Notes: a model not told the origin generated them from the sequence alone. Numbered from the stretch's first letter, positions 17,986-27,448 are shown. The stretch: 64,000 nt of DNA from UBA5109 sp965661005 (GCA_965661005.1 CBFICB010000003.1:1-64000); one strand, 5' to 3'. Translations and numbers: made by a program.

Positions 17986-18252
17986 ATGACTCAGACACCA
18001 GACAGCAAAGATTATACTTACACCCTTGATGCCCGTGGCCTGTTTTGTCCAGAGCCTGTCATGCTACTGCATAAAAAAATACGTGACATCAAAGCAGGCG
18101 AAAAGGTAACCGTAATAGCAACAGATCCCTCAACGACTCGAGATATTCCAAAATTTTGCCACTTCCTCGGTCATGAATTATTAGAGAGCAAGACCGAAGA
18201 TAAGGAATTTATTTTTGTTATTGTGAAAGCTGAATCTTCCAATGAGACATAA
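17986..18252 (+). CDS. tusA: Sulfur-carrier protein TusA
   Basis: An 88-residue TusA-family protein. TusA carries persulfide sulfur from the cysteine desulfurase to downstream thiolation systems, including tRNA 2-thiouridine. The active Cys is Cys21 in LFCPEP, within the family pattern ARGLFCPEPVM, and the DPSTTRDIPKFC segment is also typical. Its closeness to ttcA, another tRNA-thiolation gene, is notable, although TtcA is not known to need TusA. A 116-base A-rich gap separates it from yheU. Confidence 0.92.
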   Translation: MTQTPDSKDYTYTLDARGLFCPEPVMLLHKKIRDIKAGEKVTVIATDPSTTRDIPKFCHFLGHELLESKTEDKEFIFVIVKAESSNET

Positions 18253-18290
18253 AAGATTTTGTTCTGCCCTTAAATTAAAAAGCCCCTTGA

Positions 18291-19424
18291 ATGAGTAAAT
18301 CCATAGTACAAGTTGTGGCTGATGAAAATATTAGCGGCCTTGAATATTTCGATCGCATTGCTCAGGTCACTCGAGTATCCGGACGTTCACTGTCAGTGGA
18401 AAAAGTTCAAGCCGCTGACGCATTGCTGATAAGGTCTGTTTCAGTCATTAACGAAGCTTTACTTGAGAATTCAAACATTACATTTATTGCTAGTGCAACC
18501 AGTGGTATAGATCATGTAGATCAGGATTTTCTAGCGCGAAAGAATATCCATTTTTCCCATGCTCCCGGCTCTAATGCTAATTCTGTCGTTCAGTATGTTT
18601 TTGCCAGTTTGGCTTTTCTTTCTGAAAAATATATTTTTGATTGGCGTAAGTTAAGTATCGGTATTGTCGGTGCAGGCAATGTTGGAGGTCTGTTAGCACA
18701 GTATTTAAATAAGCTGGGTATTGATTTTGCTATCTATGACCCCTATCTGAAGGAGAGTCACCCTTTTAGTGAAAAATTTGTCTCGTTTGAAACAATCCTT
18801 AAACAGGATGTCATTACTGTGCATACGCCACTAACAACTAAGGGCTTATATCCAACCTGGCATATGTTTGATAAAACTGTACTTCAATCTTTGAGGAAAG
18901 ACAGCGTCATCATAAACACATCCAGAGGAGCAGTATTTGATAACAAGGCGCTAGATTCAGAATATCAGAAACAATCATGGAAATGCGTGTTGGACGTTTG
19001 GGAAAACGAACCAGATTTTCATATGCCTTTGCTGGGAAAAGTTGATATTGGTACTTTTCATATTGCAGGCTATAGCTATGAAGGTAAAGAGCAGGGTAGC
19101 GCGCAAATCTATAAGGCTTTTGTCGATTTCTTTAACATGGACAAGGTAGCGGCTTATCCGATTGATGAAGATAAAAAAATATTAAAAGCACCCGGTGATT
19201 GCCAATCAGAACTGCAACAAATAAACAAAACCATTTTGACGGCTTACGATATTTCTTCTGACCATGAAAAGATGCTGCAGTTAATGCTAAAAGCACCTGC
19301 AACAAACTTTGATGAACTACGAAAAAATTATTCTTTGCGCAGAGAGTTTCAATATTTTTGTTTGGGCGAAACTGGTTTCACAGCAGCTGCAAAAAAAGTA
19401 TTACATAGCCTGGGTTTTAACTAA
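18291..19424 (+). CDS. pdxB: Erythronate-4-phosphate dehydrogenase
   Basis: PdxB oxidises 4-phosphoerythronate in the DXP-dependent pathway to pyridoxal phosphate. The 377-residue protein is a D-2-hydroxyacid dehydrogenase: GIVGAGNVGG is the NAD-binding loop, NTSRGAVFD contains the catalytic Arg region, WENEPDF the Glu, and HIAGYS the catalytic His. An approximately 100-residue C-terminal PdxB dimerisation domain follows. ADENISG at the N-terminus is typical. The last 4 bases overlap the end of convergent alaA. Confidence 0.95.
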   Translation: MSKSIVQVVADENISGLEYFDRIAQVTRVSGRSLSVEKVQAADALLIRSVSVINEALLENSNITFIASATSGIDHVDQDFLARKNIHFSHAPGSNANSVVQYVFASLAFLSEKYIFDWRKLSIGIVGAGNVGGLLAQYLNKLGIDFAIYDPYLKESHPFSEKFVSFETILKQDVITVHTPLTTKGLYPTWHMFDKTVLQSLRKDSVIINTSRGAVFDNKALDSEYQKQSWKCVLDVWENEPDFHMPLLGKVDIGTFHIAGYSYEGKEQGSAQIYKAFVDFFNMDKVAAYPIDEDKKILKAPGDCQSELQQINKTILTAYDISSDHEKMLQLMLKAPATNFDELRKNYSLRREFQYFCLGETGFTAAAKKVLHSLGFN

Positions 19425-20638
19425 GCTTGCGAATATTTACTTAAAAAGCGAGTTAGCTTGTTAAGTGAATCTGTCAAGACATCTTCTCTAGGTAGAAAAA
19501 CTATTCTGAAATGTTGTTTATCAGGCACATTAAAGCCACTGCCTTGTACCATTAATACTTTTTCTTGTAGTAAAAATTCCAAAATCAATTTTTCATCACT
19601 CTTAATACTGAATTTTTTGGGGTCAAGTTTGGGGAATATATAAATAGCCCCTTTAGGCAGCGTACAGCTCACTCCAGGAATCGCATTCAGCATTTGATAG
19701 GCCAAATCGCGCTGATCACGAAGTCTTCCGCCAGGCACTATTAATTCATTAATGCTTTGGTAGCCTCCCAGTGCCGTTTGAATGGCTAATTGAGCCGGAA
19801 CATTTGAGCATAGGCGCATATTGGATAATATCTCCAGACCTTCCAGATAGTCAGTAGCAATTGATTTGTTACCACTAACAATCATCCAGCCTGCACGAAA
19901 ACCCGCTAAACGATAATTTTTTGAGAGGCCATTGAAAGTCAGAATTAAAAGGTCTTCGCAAAGTGAGGCCAGAGGAATATGCTTCGCGTCGTCGTATAGA
20001 ATTTTGTCATATATCTCATCGGCAAAAAGAATTAACTCGTGTTCGCGAGCTAGTTTTATAATTTCTTGTAAAAGCTCCCGACTATAAACAGCGCCGGTCG
20101 GATTGTTTGGATTGATGATAACTAAGGCTTTAGTGCGCGCTGTAATTTTACTCCGTATATCTTCAATGTCAGGAAACCAATTGGCCTCTTCGTCACAAAT
20201 ATAGTGAATTGGTTTGCCACCACTAAGGCTGACCGCAGCTGTCCATAAAGGATAATCGGGGGCAGGGATCAGTACTTCATCATCATTGTTCAATAGAGCC
20301 TGCATTGACATTACAATGAGCTCACTAACGCCGTTGCCAAGATAAATATCATTTATTTCAACGTCTTTAATATTGATACGTTGAGTTTCATGCATTATGG
20401 CTTTGCGCGCGGAAAATAAACCTTTTGAGTCAGAATAAGCCTGAGCTTCACTTAAGTTGTAGATAACATCTTGCAGGATTTCATCCGGAGCATCGAAATC
20501 AAAAGCGCCAGGATTACCAATGTTTAGTTTGATAATCTTATGGCCTTCTTCCTCAAGCTGTTTGGCTGCTTGCAGGGCCAGGCCTCTGATTTCATAGCAG
20601 ACATGTTTTAGCTTGTCAGATTGCTTAATTGCATGCAT
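19421..20638 (-). CDS. alaA: Alanine aminotransferase AlaA
   Basis: A class I PLP aminotransferase of 405 residues closely matching AlaA, which makes alanine from pyruvate and glutamate. Visible landmarks are KLNIGNPGAFDFDAPDEI, YSDSKGLFSAR, NPNNPTGAVYS, FADEIYDKI and the PLP lysine in NGLSKNYRLAGFRAGW. The frame opens at a GTG at 20650; the ATG at 20638 is preferred because it follows GGTGG by 5 bases and fits family N-termini. It converges with pdxB and is divergent from msrB, with a 174-base gap. Confidence 0.93.
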   Translation of the reverse strand: MHAIKQSDKLKHVCYEIRGLALQAAKQLEEEGHKIIKLNIGNPGAFDFDAPDEILQDVIYNLSEAQAYSDSKGLFSARKAIMHETQRINIKDVEINDIYLGNGVSELIVMSMQALLNNDDEVLIPAPDYPLWTAAVSLSGGKPIHYICDEEANWFPDIEDIRSKITARTKALVIINPNNPTGAVYSRELLQEIIKLAREHELILFADEIYDKILYDDAKHIPLASLCEDLLILTFNGLSKNYRLAGFRAGWMIVSGNKSIATDYLEGLEILSNMRLCSNVPAQLAIQTALGGYQSINELIVPGGRLRDQRDLAYQMLNAIPGVSCTLPKGAIYIFPKLDPKKFSIKSDEKLILEFLLQEKVLMVQGSGFNVPDKQHFRIVFLPREDVLTDSLNKLTRFLSKYSQA

Positions 20639-20812
20639 TTGTGCCACCACTTGTTGTCTATTGCTTTAGTCATGCTAACAGACAGATTATACTGATCATT
20701 GTTTACGCTTGAATAAGGGGTTGCGAATTGTACTTAAACGTACCCTTAAACACCATCCTATAAGGCATAAGTAACAAACAGGCCCTTAACAAAAAAATTG
20801 AAAAGGTTTTTT

Positions 20813-21208
20813 ATGAAAAAAATAAGCAAGACTGAAGAAGAGTGGAAGCAGTCCCTAACTCCGGATGAGTATCAAATCACTCGCCAGAAAGCGACTGAAA
20901 GACCTTTTACCGGTAAGTATCTGGATAACCATAAAAAGGGTGAGTATCTGTGTCGCTGTTGCGGTTTATCGCTATTTGAATCTGATAAAAAATATGACTC
21001 CGGATCTGGCTGGCCTAGTTTTACTAAGCCTTTGCTGGAAGCTCATATCGCAGAGGAGCATGATGATAGTCTGGGCAGATCCAGGACCGAAGTGTTATGT
21101 GCTCAATGTGATGCTCACCTAGGTCATGTTTTTCCCGATGGTCCGGGCCCGGAAGGTCTGCGTTATTGTATAAATTCCGCCTCTCTGGATTTCAAAGAAG
21201 AAGATTAA
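20813..21208 (+). CDS. msrB: Peptide-methionine (R)-S-oxide reductase MsrB
   Basis: MsrB repairs R-methionine sulfoxide in oxidised proteins. The 131-residue product has the catalytic Cys119 in RYCINSAS and structural Zn pairs in CRCC and CAQC. The resolving Cys of E. coli MsrB, in SGCGWP, is Ser65 here (SGSGWP), so it is probably recycled through another Cys or directly by a reductant. The ATG at 20813 follows AAAAGG by 6 bases and is preferred to the TTG at 20798. A single MsrB domain, no signal peptide. Confidence 0.95.
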   Translation: MKKISKTEEEWKQSLTPDEYQITRQKATERPFTGKYLDNHKKGEYLCRCCGLSLFESDKKYDSGSGWPSFTKPLLEAHIAEEHDDSLGRSRTEVLCAQCDAHLGHVFPDGPGPEGLRYCINSASLDFKEED

Positions 21209-21241
21209 GGGTAAACGTAAATTAGCTTAGCTGATGTCAGT

Positions 21242-22592
21242 CTAAAACAAAATTCTCAAGCCAGTTTGCACTCTGTTTCTGTCCCAGCTGTAGAGATCGA
21301 TATTACTTTCATTATCGGAGTAGGTGTAATCAGTCGTCAGGGTTAGATTTGAATTAAGTTGCCAAATCCATCCTAGCGATGCGGAAAATGTTTCGTTATC
21401 CCGTTTGATGTTAAAAATTGGATCATTTGCCTGATGATCATTTGCCTGCAAGGATAATCTGCCATACAACATATGTCTTGGTCGTAATAAATACTGGTCA
21501 GCCAAGGCAATCCCCAAAAATTGGGTTTCATTATTTTTACCGATAGCATTTTGTATGCTGTCATCACCATAAAATATGCTGCCGCTAATCTGATGTCTGT
21601 TGTTTGATTTTGTAATGACACCGGAAAGCAGGACCTGATTTATATCACGCAAATTAGCATTGGGATTTTGTCCGGTAGCATAGCGAACCATGGTATATGC
21701 GCCAGTTAAGGATTGTGACCAGCCATTATTGCCAATGCGTTGGATAGAGTTGAGAAAGGTGGCGCTGCTCTGAAATTTGTTTTTGTCTAGCTCAACTAAT
21801 TGCAAACGTACAGCGTGAGAATAACGCAGGTTAGAGTTTAAGCCCCAATTATATCCAACTTGCCCAGACCAGATTGTTAAATCAAACTGATCGCTATTGT
21901 GATTATTGCGCAGGTTGTAATTTGCTTGGGCAGTAATGCTGCGATTGTTATCAATAGGGCGGGTATAGCTAATATTGCCAGTTTATGCGGTAAAGGGGTT
22001 GTCAATTGCCTGCCCTCCCTGACTCAGAGTTACATCGCCGATGGGAGTGTCGATGACACCAAGCTCTGTAGCACTATTGATATTGCTGTCTGTGCCTACA
22101 TTTATTCCTGCACTAAAATTTAAAATACTATCGAAGGAGCTTTGAGCCTGATCAATCAACTAAAGAAAGGCTTGTATATTGGTCCTGACATTCTGGGTTG
22201 GATTAGTTGCCAGAACTTCATTGAAAAGTGTTTCTGCGGCCGCATAGTTTTCACTAAGAAAATAAGCCCGTGCCAGCTCCAGCCTTACTCGCTGCTGCCC
22301 AGTGTTATTGTATGCAATCCTTTCAAAAGCGAAGACTGCTTCATCGGGGCGGCCAGATTCTAGGGCCGCCAGACTATAGGCAAAATCAAAACTAGCTTCA
22401 CCTTCGTAATCAAAAAGACCCGTTTGACCCAGTACGTAGGCTTCTTGGTAACGGCCCATTTCTATTAAGGTATTCATCTGAGCGACTAATTCAGCTTGAG
22501 ACTCGGCTGCATTAGTGCTGCCTATATGTCCTAGTTGGAGAGCCAAAAATAAAATAGATATATATATATATATATATATATATACGTTTCAT
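21242..22592 (-). pseudogene. Broken TPR plus beta-barrel outer-membrane protein gene (Slam/DUF560-like)
   Basis: Read on the minus strand, one frame from about 22546 to the TAG/TAA end near 21242 encodes a signal-peptide tail ending near NAAES, then TPR-like helices (YAAAETLFNEVLATNP then TNIQAFL), then alternating beta-barrel strands ending in a terminal Phe (VQTGLRILF). TPR domains followed by such barrels characterise the surface lipoprotein assembly modifier (DUF560) type. The frame is cut by TAG at 22160-22162 and TAA at 21983-21985; downstream sequence keeps coding character in the same frame. The only good N-terminal ATG (22592) is out of frame by one base across a TA microsatellite. 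Slam assignment is tentative; the lesions are seen directly. Confidence 0.75.
22558..22584. repeat. AT dinucleotide microsatellite (27 bp) in a signal-peptide region
   Basis: An uninterrupted alternating A/T run of 27 bases lies between the ATG at 22592 (minus) and the open frame of the broken barrel gene. The distance from that ATG to the codon at 22546 is 46 bases, so adding one TA unit or losing two would restore the frame. Confidence 0.95.
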
Positions 22593-22791
22593 TATAGAGG
22601 TCGTTTTAAACATGGAATTTTATAATTTAAAGCAAAACTAAGAGTTTGATCCCAGATTGTTTACTATCTTCGTGCCATTATCCTGAATTTCTGACTAAAC
22701 CCAAGTGAATACTGAATTCTATTACTATTTATTAATATGATCTAAGCACATGAATTATTGAGTATATTAAGTAATTGAAGCAAGCTTAAGC

Positions 22792-22797
22792 TATAAT
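22792..22797 (+). promoter_or_regulatory. -10 TATAAT upstream of the RND exporter
   Basis: A perfect TATAAT 43 bases before the ATG at 22840. The best -35 candidate, TTAAGT at 22767-22772, is 19 bases away and weak. Confidence 0.4.
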
Positions 22798-22839
22798 TCG
22801 CCGCTTAATTTTTATGATGCTTTCCCGGGTCAATACACC

Positions 22840-25353
22840 ATGATTATTTTTTATCTGCAACTGGTTTTGAAAAAGCCAAAAACTTCTTTGTTTCTGGTTT
22901 TTCTAGTGACGCTGTCTCTTGCTTGGTTTACGCAATATTTTCGTCTGGATGCATCGTCCGATACCCTGGTTGTAGAGGGTGATGCAGACCTTGAGCTTGC
23001 TCGCCAAAACAACGATCGCTATAACACGAGTAATTTTGTATTTATTTCCTACAATCCGAGTGCTCCATTATTTGAAGAGTCCAGCCTGGCGAAATTAAGA
23101 GCCCTCAAAGATGAACTGGAGCTAATGGAGAGAGTTCGCTCAGTTGACAGTATCTTTAGTGTTCCTCTGCTCAAAGTGGCGGATGTGCCACTGACAGAAC
23201 TTGCTGACAATATTAAAACGCTTAATGACCCGGATATAGATCTTCAAGCAGCCAGAGATGATTTGTCCAGCAGCGTTGCCTATCGTGATGTCCTGCTCAG
23301 TGCAGATGCAGAAACCACGGCATTGATAGTTAATTTTGCTGACACACCAGAATTGGATGAGGTCGCGGCGCAGCGAGCAACTTTAAGAGCTATTCCTGCA
23401 AATGAACGAAATCAGCAACAACAAGATGAATTGCTTAATTTAGAAATTGAATATCGTGAGCTGAATACAACTGCTGATATCAATCAGCATAATGATATCG
23501 CCGAGATTCGGTCCATTCTAGACAAATATCGTTCTGATGCGGTTATCGTTATGGGGGGTGTGCCGATGATAGCGGACGATCTGATTACCTTTGTACAAAA
23601 TGACCTGCAAACATTTGGACTGGCAATTTTGTTATTTATCATTGTTACTTTGGGGTATTTATTCAGAAAAGTTCGCTATATAGGCATTCCTTTAACCTCA
23701 TGTGCAGTAACTGCCATTTGTATTGTTGGTCTATTGGGACTTCTAGACTGGCCAGTGACCGTTATTTCATCAAACTTTATTTCACTATTGTTAATCATCA
23801 CGATTTCCTTGAATGTGCATCTTATTGTGCGTTATCGGGAATTGGAAAGTATGGATCCTGATATGTCACACAAAGATCGTATTCAAAAGACTTTACAGAA
23901 TATGGTTAAACCATGTGCCTATACTTGTTTGACGACGATTGTGGCCTTTGGATCCCTGGTGATCAGCGATATTCCGCCAATTATCAATTTCGGTTTAATG
24001 ATGGTAATGGGGGTTGCTTTTGCATTTCTGCTGACTTTTTTAGTTTTTCCGGCATTAATGAGCTTAATGGCTGCTAACAAGTCATCATCCGGTAAACGCT
24101 TTGTTGATGCCACGCCATATATGGCAGCTCTCACTTCACGCTTTGGCAGCACTATATTAGGGGTTTCTGTTGTGCTGTTTGTCTTTAGTGTGATTGGCAT
24201 GAATCGTTTAGAGGTGGAAAACAGTTTTATTGATTATTTTGATGAGAGCACTGAAATATATCAGGGCATGGTTTCTATAGATCAGAACATGGGTGGGACG
24301 ACACCACTTGACGTCATTATCAATTTATACCCTGAGGAAGGTTCTGAGCCTATTATCATCACCGCATCTGCTGATGAGATGGAAGATGAATTGCTTAGCG
24401 ATGATTTTTTTGAGGAAGATGAGTTCTTTTTTGAGGAAGATTTCGATGAAGAAGATGAGCAGGCATATTGGTTTACCACCGATAAGATGGAATTAATACT
24501 AGCAATACACAACTATCTAGACGAGTTGCCTGAGACTGGGAAAATTCTTTCCTTGGGCACGATTCTTCAGGTTGTCTATGAGCTAAACGATGGTGAACCC
24601 TTGGATAATCTCGAATTGGCTGTCCTTTATGGCTTGATTCCGCAAGATTATAAAGATGCTTTGATTACTCCTTATGTCTCAATCGAAAATGATCAGGTCA
24701 GATTTTCTATCAGAGTACTTGAGACCAATCCTGATTTGGTAAGAAATGAGTTGTTGATAGACATCAGAGAAGGCTTGCAGCAGGAATTTGGGCTAAGTGA
24801 AGACCAAGTGCTGTTAACAGGAATTTTTGTCTTGTATAACAATATGTTGCTGAGTTTGTTTGACTCTCAAATTCTTACACTTAGTCTGGTGCTAGCCGTT
24901 ATTTTTATTATGTTCATTATTCTATTCAGGTCAGTCAAGCTAGCTATTTTAGGAATATTGCCCAATATACTTGCAGCATCATCGGTATTGGGTTTGATGG
25001 GCTGGCTCAATATTCCGCTTGATATGATGACAATAACCATTGCTGCAATTTCAGTTGGAATAGGTGTTGATAACACCATTCACTATATTCATCGCTTCAA
25101 AGTTTACTTCCCTCAACACCAGAACTACCTTGAGACAATGAAGTACTGTCATAGCAGCATTGGCCAGGCTATGTACTACACCAGTTTCACAATTATTGTG
25201 GGTTTTTCCATTTTGGTTTTTTCAAATTTCATACCGACTATTTATTTTGGTCTGCTGACAAGTTTGGCCATGTTTATTGCCTTAACTGGTGCGCTGACTC
25301 TTTTACCTCAATTGTTAATAAGCTTTAAACCTTTAGGAAAAGAAGTTATTTGA
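22840..25353 (+). CDS. RND/MMPL superfamily exporter with acidic periplasmic loop
   Basis: An 837-residue inner-membrane protein with the duplicated RND plan: TM1 (about 12-30), a large periplasmic domain, a cluster of five or six TMs (about 260-450), a second periplasmic domain, and a second TM cluster (about 690-830). The second half contains GIGVDNTIHYIHRFK, the conserved TM4-type acidic motif that suggests proton-driven export. It is of the MMPL/sterol-sensing-like type, not a tripartite HAE1 pump: no membrane-fusion or outer-membrane partner is adjacent. The second periplasmic domain contains an Asp/Glu/Phe-rich stretch around residues 515-550. Substrate unknown. A 688-base gene-free region follows. 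Confidence 0.85.
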   Translation: MIIFYLQLVLKKPKTSLFLVFLVTLSLAWFTQYFRLDASSDTLVVEGDADLELARQNNDRYNTSNFVFISYNPSAPLFEESSLAKLRALKDELELMERVRSVDSIFSVPLLKVADVPLTELADNIKTLNDPDIDLQAARDDLSSSVAYRDVLLSADAETTALIVNFADTPELDEVAAQRATLRAIPANERNQQQQDELLNLEIEYRELNTTADINQHNDIAEIRSILDKYRSDAVIVMGGVPMIADDLITFVQNDLQTFGLAILLFIIVTLGYLFRKVRYIGIPLTSCAVTAICIVGLLGLLDWPVTVISSNFISLLLIITISLNVHLIVRYRELESMDPDMSHKDRIQKTLQNMVKPCAYTCLTTIVAFGSLVISDIPPIINFGLMMVMGVAFAFLLTFLVFPALMSLMAANKSSSGKRFVDATPYMAALTSRFGSTILGVSVVLFVFSVIGMNRLEVENSFIDYFDESTEIYQGMVSIDQNMGGTTPLDVIINLYPEEGSEPIIITASADEMEDELLSDDFFEEDEFFFEEDFDEEDEQAYWFTTDKMELILAIHNYLDELPETGKILSLGTILQVVYELNDGEPLDNLELAVLYGLIPQDYKDALITPYVSIENDQVRFSIRVLETNPDLVRNELLIDIREGLQQEFGLSEDQVLLTGIFVLYNNMLLSLFDSQILTLSLVLAVIFIMFIILFRSVKLAILGILPNILAASSVLGLMGWLNIPLDMMTITIAAISVGIGVDNTIHYIHRFKVYFPQHQNYLETMKYCHSSIGQAMYYTSFTIIVGFSILVFSNFIPTIYFGLLTSLAMFIALTGALTLLPQLLISFKPLGKEVI

Positions 25354-26041
25354 GCTTATTTAAACAGACTATCTAAAGTTCAATAGCAGGGCGGTAAAGC
25401 GAGATGTTATCTGGAAGTCGAAGCAGGGTAGGTATGGTAGTTGGTCTTCGCTAGTCCAAGACAAATTAGTTTATATTTTATATATATGAACCGAAAGAAC
25501 CGAAGTTCTGGATTCATCTTGAACTAGCGAGTGCGGTCAAGATATAAGGACAGTTTGAGAGAATAAATAGGGCAAAAAGTGTGCCAGTTTTTTGACATGC
25601 TTGTTTATGAGCTCTCTTTAGCAAATCAAAATAAAGCCTTTTAAATCAGATAGGTAGAGTGCATTATTAGGTTATCATGCTTTTAAATTTTATGTGCTTT
25701 CAATTACTTAGCTAAATTAATTAATAGTATAAAAAGTTCAAATTTTTGGCTTTATTCAAATGATGACTGCTACACAATCAGGAAAAAATACTTGTTGTTT
25801 AAGGACTTAGTTTTTTATAAAAAAATATTTATTTATTTTTATAAAAACGGATTTTGATTGAAGAATTTATAAGGATAAAAACCTCAAAAATCCACCACTG
25901 ACTTTAACTGTTGAAAGTGTTTTGGGGCTATGGCACAATCCGCCACTGCCAGCTGGCTAGGTTTAATAAGCTGCTGATTTTTATTATATTATTTTAGCTC
26001 CATCATCCATATTCTCTGCTTTCCATATTTGAGGTTTATAA
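25354..26041. other. Gene-free 688-base region upstream of tig
   Basis: No supported gene, tRNA or terminator is seen. The first 200 bases are of mixed composition with GAACCGAAAGAACCGAAGTTC (short repeats of GAACCGAA around 25488-25505). The middle is AT-rich. Two copies of the self-palindromic 12-mer TTTTTATAAAAA flank an A/T-rich centre at 25812-25847. The tail holds the trigger factor Shine-Dalgarno (GAGG) 8 bases or so before its ATG. A small RNA or long leader is possible but not shown. Confidence 0.45.
25812..25847. repeat. Paired AT-only palindromes
   Basis: TTTTTATAAAAA at 25812-25823 and again at 25836-25847, each its own reverse complement, separated by a 12-base T/A spacer. Both direct and inverted pairing are possible. 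Confidence 0.7.
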
Positions 26042-27448
26042 ATGCAAGTTTCCCTTGAGACGCTGTCCGATTTAGAGCGTAGATTAACTATTGAAGTGCC
26101 TGCTGAAACAATTGATGAGCAAGTGCAAAGGCGTTTGGCTGAAACTGCAAAAACTTTCCAGATGAAGGGTTTCCGTAAAGGGAAAGTCCCTATTAGTGTT
26201 ATTAAAAGTCGCTTTGGTAAAAGCATGCGCCAGGAAGTATTGGGTGATGTCATGAACCAGTCCTATTATGAAGCTTTGTCTCAGGAGAAAGTCAGACCTG
26301 CAGGCCAACCTAAAATAGAAGCTACAAACATGAAAGAGGGCGAGAACTTAGCGTTCACTGCCACCTTTGAAGTGTATCCAGAAATTACTCTAAGTGATTT
26401 TTCTGAAATCAAGGTAGAGAAACGTCAAGCTGAAATTGTCGAGAAAGATATCGACAATATGATTGAGACCTTGCGAGAACAAAGAAAGCACTACCACAAG
26501 GTGGATCGAGCAGCCAAAAAAGATGACCAGTTGAATATTGATTTTACAGGCTCTATTGAAGGGGAAGAATTCGAAGGAGGGTCTGCTAAAGGCAGCTCTT
26601 TAATTCTAGGCTCAAACACCATGATTCCTGGGTTTGAAGATGGCTTGCTGGGTGCCAAAGAAGGTGAAGATAAACAATTAAAGCTTAAATTTCCAAAAGA
26701 TTATCACAAGGAAGATTTAGCCGGAAAAGACTGTGTCTTTGATGTGAAAATCAACTCTGTTTCCGAAGTTCACTTGCCAGAACTGGATGAGGAGTTTTTT
26801 AAGTCTTTTGAGGTCAAAGAAGGTGGAGTAGACGCTTTCAGGGATGAAGTTAAACAAAATATGACCCGTGAATTGGATAATGCAGTTAAGAATAACGTCA
26901 AGCAGCAAGTACTGGATGCACTGCTAGAAGCTATTCCAGTCACCTTACCTAAGTCGGTTGTAGAAACTGAAATAGATAATCTACGTCAGCAAACTATTCA
27001 GCGCTATGGCGGTGGAAGTCAAAATATAGATCCATCACTACTGCCCGCCGAGATGTTCCAGGCTCAAGCGGAGCAAAGAGTTTCTATAGGAATGATCATT
27101 AATGAAATCATTCAACAAAACGAGCTTAAGGCTAGCCCTGCAAAAGTGAAAAGTATCATTGAAGAGCTTGCAGCGGGCTATGAAAATCCTGAAGAAGTGA
27201 TTGCCTGGTACTATGGCGACAATGAGCAATTACAACAAATCGAAGGTCTTGCACTTGAAGAAACTGTTATTGACCTAATATTAGATAAAGCTCAGGTCAC
27301 TGAAAAAGAAACGAGTTATGAAGAAGCATTAAAACCCGTTGAGAAGCCTGAACAAAAACCAGCAAAAAAAGCCGGTAAGAAAGCCGAAGATGCAAAGTCT
27401 GCTAAGGAAACAGCCGTAGAGTCGGATGAATCGGAATCTAAGGATTAG
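26042..27448 (+). CDS. tig: Trigger factor
   Basis: The ribosome-associated chaperone and prolyl isomerase that meets nascent chains first. The ribosome-binding motif GFRKGKVP is at residues 43-50, followed by an FKBP-type PPIase domain (about 160-245, with LNIDFTGSIEGEEFEGG and MIPGFEDGLLG) and a helical chaperone domain to about 430. The protein has 468 residues against 432 in E. coli; the extra is a Lys/Ala/Glu-rich tail (KPAKKAGKKAEDAKSAKE) ending in an acidic Ser stretch. GAGG precedes the ATG. It heads the tig-clpP-clpX-lon block. Confidence 0.97.
   Translation: MQVSLETLSDLERRLTIEVPAETIDEQVQRRLAETAKTFQMKGFRKGKVPISVIKSRFGKSMRQEVLGDVMNQSYYEALSQEKVRPAGQPKIEATNMKEGENLAFTATFEVYPEITLSDFSEIKVEKRQAEIVEKDIDNMIETLREQRKHYHKVDRAAKKDDQLNIDFTGSIEGEEFEGGSAKGSSLILGSNTMIPGFEDGLLGAKEGEDKQLKLKFPKDYHKEDLAGKDCVFDVKINSVSEVHLPELDEEFFKSFEVKEGGVDAFRDEVKQNMTRELDNAVKNNVKQQVLDALLEAIPVTLPKSVVETEIDNLRQQTIQRYGGGSQNIDPSLLPAEMFQAQAEQRVSIGMIINEIIQQNELKASPAKVKSIIEELAAGYENPEEVIAWYYGDNEQLQQIEGLALEETVIDLILDKAQVTEKETSYEEALKPVEKPEQKPAKKAGKKAEDAKSAKETAVESDESESKD

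Noticed and set aside
21983..22162. Alternative genetic code (TAA/TAG read as Gln) suggested by the two stops in the barrel gene
   Set aside because: Intact genes in the window end normally at TAA, TAG or TGA next to the following gene, and no other conserved gene contains internal TAA or TAG.
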